Assembly (NCBI GenBank): GCA_038240875.1
Contig: JBBRGG010000206.1
Span: 1-6,235, forward strand
Reading direction: 5' to 3'
From: JBBRGG01 sp038240875
GTDB taxonomy: Bacteria; Planctomycetota; Phycisphaerae; Phycisphaerales; UBA1924
Length of the DNA stretch: 6,235 nt
The first letter of the stretch is position 1. Every line of letters starts with the position of its first letter. Shown in pieces: positions 1 through 5,676 of the stretch. Both the position numbers and the translations under genes were made by a program. The notes under the pieces were generated by a model. The model was not told the origin of the DNA. It saw only the letters and a list, made by a program, of their open reading frames with translations, and did not search any database.

Positions 1-1
1 G

Positions 2-493
2 CTTGGTCACATGGGCGTCAAGTTCGCGCGTGCATTTGGGGCTGAGACAATTTGCTTCACGACTTCGCCCGGCAAGGTCGAAGACGCGAAACGACTTGGC
101 GCGCATGCCGCGGTCGTGTCGAAAGACGAAGCCGCGATGGCCAAGCACGCGGGCACGTTCGATTTCATTCTTGATACCGTCGGCGCGAGCCATGGGCTAG
201 ATCCGTATACCAACTTGCTCAAGCGCGATGGCACGCTGTGCTTGGTGGGCGCGCCCGAACACCCACACCCATCGCCCGCGGTGTGGAACTTGCTGCTCAA
301 GCGGCGTTCGATCGCCGGGTCCGCCATCGGTGGCATCAAAGAAACCCAGGAAATGCTCGACTTCTGTGGCGAGCACGCGATCGTGAGCGATATCGAAATG
401 ATCGGCGCGGGTGATATCGAAAAGGCGTACGCACGCATGCTCAAAGGCGATGTGAAGTACCGATTCGTGATCGATTGCGCGACGATTGGGTAA
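2..493 (+). CDS. Zinc-type alcohol dehydrogenase, YahK/CAD-like (3' part, cut by window edge)
   Basis: C-terminal 163 or so residues of a medium-chain dehydrogenase/reductase; the N-terminal catalytic zinc domain lies outside the window. The visible part opens inside the Rossmann nucleotide-binding motif (LGHMGVKFARAFGA, completing a GxGxxG-type loop). It continues through FDFILDTVGA, the LLKRDGTLCLVGAP strand and loop, a KRRSIAGSAIGGIKETQEMLDFC segment and a GDVKYRFVID end. From memory this follows the E. coli YahK / cinnamyl alcohol dehydrogenase pattern almost block for block. After the second Rossmann strand the sequence reads CFTTSPGK, with Ser/Thr where NAD enzymes usually have Asp, which favours NADP(H). 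The likely reaction is NADPH-dependent reduction of aldehydes to alcohols, or the reverse, in the cytoplasm. Stop TAA at 491-493 lies 22 nt from the end of the convergent HYExAFE gene. Family is secure; substrate is not. Confidence 0.93.
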   Translation, partial: LGHMGVKFARAFGAETICFTTSPGKVEDAKRLGAHAAVVSKDEAAMAKHAGTFDFILDTVGASHGLDPYTNLLKRDGTLCLVGAPEHPHPSPAVWNLLLKRRSIAGSAIGGIKETQEMLDFCGEHAIVSDIEMIGAGDIEKAYARMLKGDVKYRFVIDCATIG

Positions 494-515
494 GCGCTTG
501 GGCGAAGCCCCTCGT

Positions 516-1277
516 TCACACGCGCCAATCGGCCAACGACGCGATGCGATCAATCGAAGGCAGTGTGATGCCAAGACTTTGGATAGGCTCGTCGAGTGAG
601 TTGGGCATTGAAGTGTTGCGCGTGCTGCGCGAACGGCTATCGCCCTGCGAGCTGCCCATGCCACGCGCGATGTGGTCCTCTACGTACGCTCGTGGCGGGG
701 CGAATGGGTGGCTGATCTTTTGGAACGCCTTGGGCAATATGTCTAGCGTGCGCCACTTTGGGCTGCGAACGCGCATGTTCGCTTTGTAATCGCGCAGGCG
801 GCAGGCGCGCAGCGCGTACCACTTATCTTTGTGCGTAAAGATCTCTTGGAAGAGGCCATCAGGTGGCTGCGCATCGCACCAATATACGAATATGAACGCG
901 GCTTCAAACCCCGCGCCAAACAGCCTCTCCCACTTGGTGAGCGATTCAACATCGTCCATCGTCACCCAGTTTTCGAGGCGGCCCACGCCATCTTTACGAG
1001 TGAGTGAAATCCGCCGCCCTTTGACCTCGCACAAAAGGTTGAGCCCTTCGCCATAGATGACAAAGTCGAAGCTTTTAAGGGCGAGCTTGCGTGGCTTGAC
1101 GTGGGGTACGCGTTCGTCGCCAAATTCATTGCTTGCTGGCTCTTGTTCTACAACGTACATGTCCACGGCACCTGGCAAGAGTGCTTTTTTCGCCTCGTCT
1201 ACAGCAACATAAGGAACCTTGGTCGTACGCAGGTACTGCTCAAATGCGGACTCGTAATGGTGCCGCCGCTGTGCCAC
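516..1277 (-). CDS. HYExAFE family protein (putative PD-(D/E)XK-like fold)
   Basis: A 253-residue protein with the family's name motif at its start: H7-Y-E-S-A-F-E13 (HYExAFE). Downstream, D71 (SFDFVIYG) and E84-V-K86 (LLCEVKGR) give the D...ExK spacing of PD-(D/E)XK nuclease-like domains. An aromatic-rich block follows (ENWVTMDDVESLTKWERLF, about 102-120, then FIFVYW, 128-133). I know this family by name as a planctomycete-associated protein of uncharacterised function; the nuclease-fold reading is my inference from the D/ExK residues. After about residue 200 the protein becomes a Ser/Arg-rich tail of about 50 residues that looks less conserved. It starts with GTG (1277-1275), 5 nt after the mlaD stop, with GAGGA (minus strand, 1291-1287) 9 nt upstream inside the last mlaD codons. 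It is therefore probably co-transcribed and translationally coupled with mlaD. No signal peptide or membrane segment is seen, so it is probably cytoplasmic. Confidence 0.85.
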   Translation of the reverse strand: MAQRRHHYESAFEQYLRTTKVPYVAVDEAKKALLPGAVDMYVVEQEPASNEFGDERVPHVKPRKLALKSFDFVIYGEGLNLLCEVKGRRISLTRKDGVGRLENWVTMDDVESLTKWERLFGAGFEAAFIFVYWCDAQPPDGLFQEIFTHKDKWYALRACRLRDYKANMRVRSPKWRTLDILPKAFQKISHPFAPPRAYVEDHIARGMGSSQGDSRSRSTRNTSMPNSLDEPIQSLGITLPSIDRIASLADWRV

Positions 1278-1282
1278 GAGGT

Positions 1283-2662
1283 TTAATCCTCGTCCTTTGT
1301 CGGCGCGACTTTCGCGCCAGCTGCGCCGCCGCCACTCTTGGTTGCGGGGCGCGAAGACGTTGCACCCGGGCCGCGTTCGCTCGCGAGAAGTAGATCAAGG
1401 AATGCTCGCTCGGCTTGTCCATAGCGTTCGAGAGATGCTGCGACGGCTTGCGTCGCGCGATCAACATCCTGAGGCATCGTGCCCGCACGATTCGCAGTCG
1501 TCGCCTTGAGCGATTCCGAAGCCGAACGAAGGTCGCTACTTGCCTCGGCGTACGAGCGCACCGAGTCGTACAAAATCTGCTCTTGCGATTCCTTGCGCGT
1601 GGGCTGATAGAGCAATCGCCAGGGCTGGCTACGAACTTCGACCGCCGTGAGCTTGAGCTGGTCGGACATGAGGCGAATATTCGCGAGGATACGGCGAGCG
1701 GTGGGCGTTTCGTTGGTGATCAGGCGTTGCACGCCATCGACCGCGCTGGTAAGCGAATCGAGTGCTTCGCTCGCGTCGTTGATGGCGAGGTTAACTTTGT
1801 CAACGGTTTCGCGGTTGATCCGGCTCGAAGCCTCGTCGATGTTGGCCATGATCGAGTCGAACTTGGGACGATTATCGTTGATGGCGGCGCGGATGTCGTC
1901 GGTGGCTTGTTTCGCGCCCGCCGCAGCAGCGGAGAAGTCGGCGATGCCGGTCTTCGCGCCGTCCAACAAAGGCCTGATTTCCTTGCTCGCATCCTCGGCG
2001 TTGGAGAGCGTGGTATCAACTTTTTGGGTCCAGTCGCCCACTTTCTCGCGAAGCAACGCGAGCACTTCGCGTGCGTCTTTGGTGCCGGTTTCGACGTTGG
2101 GCTTAGCCTTCGCGACCATGTCGGACAGGTCCTTGATCAATGTGCGAACTTGCGCAGCTTGCTCTTCGCCATAGCCAGCTTGCGCGAGTAGAGCGGGCGG
2201 CGCGAGCGCCCCATCGAGCAGTTCCCCAGTATCAAGCTCGGGCCCTGCCCCTGCGAAGGTCGTGAGCTTGGATGGGTCGCCCACGCCCACAATGTTGAGG
2301 CTGGAAAGCGTGCCGAGCAATGGCCTTTCGAGATAGACCTTGGCGTTTTCGTATATGGAAATATCGTTATCAATCGCCGCATCGATGATAACGGCTTTAG
2401 CGAGGCTGCGGCCCTTGTCGTCCTTGGCAAATTCAAATCGCACGCCACGAACCGAGCCAATTTGTTGCCCGCCCATCAGCACCGGCGAACCTTTTTGCAA
2501 GCCATGCGTGCCGACGGCGATCGGAAAGCGGATGTCGATGGCGCGCATCTTCCCCGCCGACGTCGTGTCCGACAACAAAAACGACGCCCACACCGCGAGC
2601 AAAATACTGCCCACGACAAAGGCCCCGGCGAGAATGGTGTTCCGGCGATTTGATGGGCCCAT
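1283..2662 (-). CDS. mlaD: MlaD family protein (MCE domain, phospholipid transport)
   Basis: A 459-residue membrane-anchored MCE protein. Residues 1-8 are basic, and 9-30 form one membrane segment (TILAGAFVVGSILLAVWASFLL). Residues about 40-128 form the MCE domain: IRFPIAVGTHGLQKGSPVLMGGQQIGSVRGVRF, then the YENAKVYLERPLLGTLSSLNIV strand region. Residues about 165-345 are Ala/Asp/Lys-rich amphipathic helix, likely coiled coil. A SQPWRLLYQPTRKE motif (345-358) and further helix to about 428 follow, ending in a disordered Gly/Ala/Ser/Pro tail. In Mla systems MlaD hexamers face the periplasm and hold phospholipid between the MlaE permease and soluble carriers. This protein is much longer than E. 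coli MlaD (about 180 residues), as in many long-tailed MCE proteins. The ATG (2662-2660) has no Shine-Dalgarno on its strand. mlaF lies upstream across a 148-bp gap with a tandem array, and the HYExAFE gene starts 5 nt after its stop. Confidence 0.93.
   Translation of the reverse strand: MGPSNRRNTILAGAFVVGSILLAVWASFLLSDTTSAGKMRAIDIRFPIAVGTHGLQKGSPVLMGGQQIGSVRGVRFEFAKDDKGRSLAKAVIIDAAIDNDISIYENAKVYLERPLLGTLSSLNIVGVGDPSKLTTFAGAGPELDTGELLDGALAPPALLAQAGYGEEQAAQVRTLIKDLSDMVAKAKPNVETGTKDAREVLALLREKVGDWTQKVDTTLSNAEDASKEIRPLLDGAKTGIADFSAAAAGAKQATDDIRAAINDNRPKFDSIMANIDEASSRINRETVDKVNLAINDASEALDSLTSAVDGVQRLITNETPTARRILANIRLMSDQLKLTAVEVRSQPWRLLYQPTRKESQEQILYDSVRSYAEASSDLRSASESLKATTANRAGTMPQDVDRATQAVAASLERYGQAERAFLDLLLASERGPGATSSRPATKSGGGAAGAKVAPTKDED
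1287..1291 (-). promoter_or_regulatory. Shine-Dalgarno-like GAGGA for the HYExAFE gene, inside the mlaD 3' end
   Basis: On the minus strand GAGGA is formed by the last two sense codons of mlaD (GAG GAT) and lies 9 nt before the GTG at 1277-1275. It supports the GTG start and coupling of the two genes, since ribosomes finishing mlaD would uncover it. Confidence 0.55.
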
Positions 2663-2692
2663 TATCCAAGCCTAGGAGGGGAGAGAACGAAA

Positions 2693-2764
2693 GTGGCAAA
2701 GTAGCAAAGTGACAAAGTAGTAAAGCGACAAAGTGACAAAGTGATAAAGTAGCAAAGTGACAAA
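2693..2764. repeat. Nine-unit 8-bp GTGACAAA tandem array
   Basis: Nine contiguous octamers with consensus GTGACAAA on the + strand: GTGGCAAA, GTAGCAAA, GTGACAAA, GTAGTAAA, GCGACAAA, GTGACAAA, GTGATAAA, GTAGCAAA, GTGACAAA. Positions 1 and 6-8 are invariant, and the variable positions 2-5 change only by transition. The array lies between mlaF and mlaD, ending 30 nt upstream of the mlaD ATG. In the minus-strand transcript it would read as U-rich TTTGTCAC units with little potential to fold. Eight is not a multiple of three, so it is not a peptide repeat. Confidence 0.93.
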
Positions 2765-2810
2765 AGAAAGCAAGAATCAGAGAAATACAAGACCCACAAC
2801 AACACTTTCA

Positions 2811-3710
2811 TCAACCTCGCCGCGTCGGCTGAAGGCTCGGCGTCGGCAGCACCATAACCGGCTCATCTCCTAAAAGCGTACGTTCCAAAAGTGAAGTGTC
2901 TCGCCGCTCTGTGATCGGTCCCTCAGCGTCCCCACGCAAGAATTGCCGAATCAGCCGATCATCCACCGGGCGCTCTTCGGCGTCCTTGTCCGACAACATC
3001 CGCAGGTCATTAAACCACGCCCGCGTATCCACTCGCAACATCCGCCCGCGATCCAGCATCGCCATTCGGTCGGCGATCGTGAACGCCGAATCCATCTCGT
3101 GCGTCACGACAACGCTTGTCACGCCCAAGCTCTTGGTCAGCGCGATGATGAGTTGATCGATTTGCGCACTGGTTACCGGGTCAAGGCCCGCCGACGGCTC
3201 GTCGTAGAAAAGAATCTCCGGGTCCAGCGCCAGCGCCCGCGCAAGCCCGGCACGCTTTTTCATCCCGCCGGAGATCTGCCCGGGGAGCTTGTTCGCGTGC
3301 TCTAATAGCCCGACGAGTTCGAGCTTGATCTTGACCTGGATATCGATGATGTAATCGTCGAGGTCGGTGTGCTCGCGGATCGGGAGCGCGATGTTGTCGG
3401 CGAGCGACATCGCGTTATAGAGCGCGCCCGACTGAAACAAGATGCCGAAGCGTTTACGGATCTCGTCAAGCTCGTTGCGCGATGCCTTGGAAATGTTTTG
3501 ACCGAAGAGAAAGACATCGCCCTCGTCGGGCTTGAGCGAGCCGATGATGAGGCGCAGGAGCGTTGACTTTCCCGAACCCGAACCGCCCATGATGACCATG
3601 GTCTCGCCGGGGTAGACATCAAGATTGATGCCAGACAGCACCGTCTGCTCGCCGAAACGCTTGACGACATTCCGCACCGAGATGATGGGCTCGCCCTTGG
3701 TATCCGGCAC
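2811..3710 (-). CDS. mlaF: ABC transporter ATP-binding protein, MlaF-type
   Basis: A 299-residue ABC ATPase with every canonical element: Walker A GGSGSGKST (42-50), Q-loop glutamine Q93 in LFQSGALYNAM, signature ISGGMKKRAGLARAL (146-160), Walker B ILFYDEPSAGLDP (166-178), and the switch histidine H204 in VVTHEM. The SGGM signature followed by basic residues and the FQSGAL Q-loop context are typical of MlaF/Ttg2A lipid-transport ATPases. It should hydrolyse ATP on the cytoplasmic face to drive phospholipid movement through MlaE with MlaD. About 40 extra residues at the C-terminus (from about 258) are poorly conserved and Thr/Leu/Pro-rich. The start is GTG (3710-3708), supported by AAGGAG 8 nt upstream. 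The next gene on the strand is mlaD; the gene before it is the DUF4190-like protein. No MlaE permease is found in the window, so the partner must be encoded elsewhere. Confidence 0.95.
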   Translation of the reverse strand: MPDTKGEPIISVRNVVKRFGEQTVLSGINLDVYPGETMVIMGGSGSGKSTLLRLIIGSLKPDEGDVFLFGQNISKASRNELDEIRKRFGILFQSGALYNAMSLADNIALPIREHTDLDDYIIDIQVKIKLELVGLLEHANKLPGQISGGMKKRAGLARALALDPEILFYDEPSAGLDPVTSAQIDQLIIALTKSLGVTSVVVTHEMDSAFTIADRMAMLDRGRMLRVDTRAWFNDLRMLSDKDAEERPVDDRLIRQFLRGDAEGPITERRDTSLLERTLLGDEPVMVLPTPSLQPTRRG

Positions 3711-3718
3711 AGCGGCGG

Positions 3719-3724
3719 CTCCTT
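3719..3724 (-). promoter_or_regulatory. Shine-Dalgarno site of mlaF (AAGGAG)
   Basis: On the minus strand AAGGAG sits 8 nt before the GTG at 3710-3708. This fixes GTG as the mlaF start, and it is the clearest ribosome binding site in the window. Confidence 0.8.
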
Positions 3725-3782
3725 GCGTTCACTGCAGCCGAGGCGTATTCATCGGCGAATTACCTGCTGCGTGTACGTTGAG

Positions 3783-4637
3783 TTATGGCGAAGGTAGTTT
3801 TGCGGGCGCGTTTGGCTGCGTGCGCGACGCGAGGACGTCGCTTAGGCGCGTGACCACGCCACTAGTCTTGGAAGCAATCGCGATGTCCAAGATCGTGCCC
3901 ATTTGCGCACCAGTAGGTGTTGCGGTTTGATCCAGCACGAGCATAACTGCCGCGTCTTCGTTGTCAAACTTCCACATAACTGGTATTGCCTGGTGCCCAG
4001 GGTTCAACTGCTGTAGTGCGTTCATTTCAGTCGAAACGGCTGGAACTCGTAAAGATTTAAATATTTGCAAAAAGCTGCGCGGGGCTTCCTTGAAATTGCC
4101 AAGCGTCGGCTGATACGACGCGACAAAGGCGTCAAGATCTTCCTTCGTCACTTGTGCACCCGGGGCGGCAATTGCGTTAAAGCTCGCTGCGTCGCCCGCC
4201 TGTGCGTACTCGAGGCCTTTGCTGTACGTCTGGATCTGCCCGCCAAACCAGCCGATCCCGACCACGCAACTCACTCCGAGCAGGACCGAAATGATCCCGG
4301 TGACAAAGCCCGTGACCGCGAGCCCCTTGCCCATGATTCGGCCTTCTGATCCGCTGATTCGAACAATCGCGCCAATCGACGCGAAGACTGCGATCGCGCC
4401 AATCGTCGGAGCCACAACCGGAATACATAAAAGAACAACGGCAAGAACGCCCAGCAACAACGCAAGCCACGCCAGCTTGCTCGTGCGTGGCTGGATCATG
4501 CCGCCATCCATGCCCGCTCCCATGCCGCCCCCACCAAAGCCTGCACTCGTAGGCTGGACATATATACCGCTGTTCGCGCCTGAGTTGGGAAAGGAGTTGG
4601 TGCCGCCGCCGTATGGATTCTGAGGAAAGTTCGACAT
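3783..4637 (-). CDS. DUF4190-like membrane protein, function unknown
   Basis: A 284-residue protein of unknown function. Residues 1-50 are a Gly/Pro/Asn/Ser-rich, low-complexity and probably disordered cytoplasmic head (PYGGGTNSFPNSG, GFGGGGMGAGMDGG). A membrane region follows: a hydrophobic stretch at about 56-92 (AWLALLLGVLAVVLLCIPVVAPTIG continuing through AIAVFASIGAIV), a short polar turn (SGSEGRIMGKG), and a second helix at about 105-130 (GLAVTGFVTGIISVLLGVSCVVG). A head of this kind followed by two helices around a small polar turn matches the DUF4190 pattern as I know it. Residues 131-284 form a mixed alpha/beta domain without a recognised motif, probably outside the cytoplasm, ending in a Pro-rich tail. 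The ATG (4637-4635) has no clear Shine-Dalgarno. The gene lies 72 nt upstream of mlaF on the same strand, where a permease gene might be expected, but the sequence does not resemble MlaE. An envelope role is only inferred from context. Confidence 0.82.
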   Translation of the reverse strand: MSNFPQNPYGGGTNSFPNSGANSGIYVQPTSAGFGGGGMGAGMDGGMIQPRTSKLAWLALLLGVLAVVLLCIPVVAPTIGAIAVFASIGAIVRISGSEGRIMGKGLAVTGFVTGIISVLLGVSCVVGIGWFGGQIQTYSKGLEYAQAGDAASFNAIAAPGAQVTKEDLDAFVASYQPTLGNFKEAPRSFLQIFKSLRVPAVSTEMNALQQLNPGHQAIPVMWKFDNEDAAVMLVLDQTATPTGAQMGTILDIAIASKTSGVVTRLSDVLASRTQPNAPAKLPSP

Positions 4638-4681
4638 GATCGGTCAGGATACGCGAGGTAGAGTTGACATGCCAGCACGAA

Positions 4682-4779
4682 CCCAACTCAATCCCAACCC
4701 AATCCCAACTCATGGCCCAACTCATGGCCCAACGTTAAGGCCCAACGTCAAGGCCCAACGTCAAGGCCCAACGTTAAGG
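4682..4779. repeat. Eight-unit CCCAAC-core tandem array with stepwise unit length
   Basis: Eight head-to-tail units, all beginning CCCAAC on the + strand. They are CCCAACTCAAT and CCCAACCCAAT (11 bp), CCCAACTCATGG twice (12 bp), then CCCAACGTTAAGG, CCCAACGTCAAGG, CCCAACGTCAAGG and CCCAACGTTAAGG (13 bp). The array fills most of the gap between the msrB stop and the start of the DUF4190-like gene, and the msrB TAA codon is read from its last unit. On the transcribed (minus) strand the core is GTTGGG. I do not recognise it as a named repeat; function unknown. Confidence 0.92.
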
Positions 4780-5625
4780 CCTAGTCTTTGACTCTTGTTT
4801 AGGCGCGGCTTGGCCCGGGAACGGTGCAGGAATCTCACTCTTGGGAATAAACGCGATCGACACCGAGTTAATGCAGTACCGTGTGCCCGTCTCTGTCGGG
4901 CCATCGTTAAAGACGTGCCCCAAGTGGCTCTTGCAACGGTTGCACACAACCTCTGTACGAACCATTCCAAACGACGAATCGTCGATGTAATCGATGCTCC
5001 CGGCGATGCATTTGTCAAATGCGGGCCAGCCACAGTCCGACAAAAACTTGCTATCGCCCACGAATAATAACTGCCCGCACGCAGCACATCGATACTCGCC
5101 GGGCTCATTCGAGTTCCAGTGCTTGCCTGAGAACGCACGCTCGGTTCCCTTCTGGCGAAGCACGCGATACTGCTCCGAACCAAGGCGCTCTTTCCACTGC
5201 GCTTCGGTCACGATCAACGCGCCAGTCTTTGGATCGGTAGGCAAATCCGCCCAGAGAGAAGGGACAGAAGCTGGCGTAGACATGTTCATGGTTGGTTCCT
5301 GATTCGTTGAGGAAGTCGGCGTCTTCGACGCGAGAGTGCCGTCTGCGTGTGTGTTGCTGGCGGAAGGGTTGCTGGCAGCAGAACTAGTAGGGTTGCTTGC
5401 CGAACCGCCAATTGAGCCACTTGCTTGCCCGTTCTTCGTGATCGCGGGCGGCGCGCCCGCACGCGAGCAACCTGCCAATCCGATAGCCATGCCAACGGCA
5501 AGTGCGCCGATGAACAAATAGTTAACGCGAGACCTCACGATCTTACCCGCGCCCGAACCCGAGCCCAACTCTCTATCCGGTAGTGCTCCAACCTTGTTCT
5601 GCTGAGTATATTTTGTAGTATTCAT
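4774..5625 (-). CDS. msrB: Peptide-methionine (R)-S-oxide reductase MsrB, predicted lipoprotein
   Basis: Reduces the R epimer of methionine sulfoxide in proteins. Numbered from the ATG at 5625-5623 (283 residues), the MsrB domain covers about 145-270. It shows zinc cysteines C180/C183 (YRCAACG) and C228/C231 (VVCNRCKSHLGHVF), the GWPAF motif (199-203) with probable resolving C198 just before it, and catalytic C251 in RYCINS. A lipoprotein signal precedes it: VNYLFIGALAVGMAIGLAGC with lipobox LAGC, lipidated at C53. A Ser/Asn/Ala/Thr-rich linker of about 75 residues follows, so the enzyme is likely tethered outside the cytoplasm. The start is uncertain: TTG at 5676, ATG at 5649, ATG at 5625, or GTG at 5538. 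The last gives a compact 24-residue signal peptide (V read as Met, then RSRVNYLFIG...); none has a strong Shine-Dalgarno. The TAA stop (4776-4774) sits inside the last unit of a tandem array. Confidence 0.93.
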   Translation of the reverse strand: MNTTKYTQQNKVGALPDRELGSGSGAGKIVRSRVNYLFIGALAVGMAIGLAGCSRAGAPPAITKNGQASGSIGGSASNPTSSAASNPSASNTHADGTLASKTPTSSTNQEPTMNMSTPASVPSLWADLPTDPKTGALIVTEAQWKERLGSEQYRVLRQKGTERAFSGKHWNSNEPGEYRCAACGQLLFVGDSKFLSDCGWPAFDKCIAGSIDYIDDSSFGMVRTEVVCNRCKSHLGHVFNDGPTETGTRYCINSVSIAFIPKSEIPAPFPGQAAPKQESKTRP

Positions 5626-5676
5626 ATGGCTGTTGTTTCGAGCTTGCATAGTCGTTGGATGTAATTCGAGCCTCAA

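Noticed and set aside
496..510. A short hairpin after the dehydrogenase stop (GGGC-GAA-GCCC)
   Set aside because: The four-pair stem has no T-run and competes with an equally weak GCTT/AAGC pairing; too little for a terminator.
1415..2191. A 258-codon + strand open frame
   Set aside because: It lies wholly antisense to mlaD, whose MCE domain and coiled-coil sequence are unambiguous; it is Arg/Val-rich with no motif, a by-product of GC-rich codons.
2693..2764. The 8-bp array as a CRISPR array
   Set aside because: Units are contiguous octamers with no spacers and there are no cas genes nearby.
4664..4669. A consensus -35 box TTGACA on the + strand
   Set aside because: No acceptable -10 at 16-18 bp spacing and no + strand gene downstream.
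4177..4725. A 182-codon minus-strand frame starting with MSWAMSWDW, read from the repeat array
   Set aside because: It is out of frame with the DUF4190-like gene it overlaps, and its start comes only from the 12-bp repeat units.
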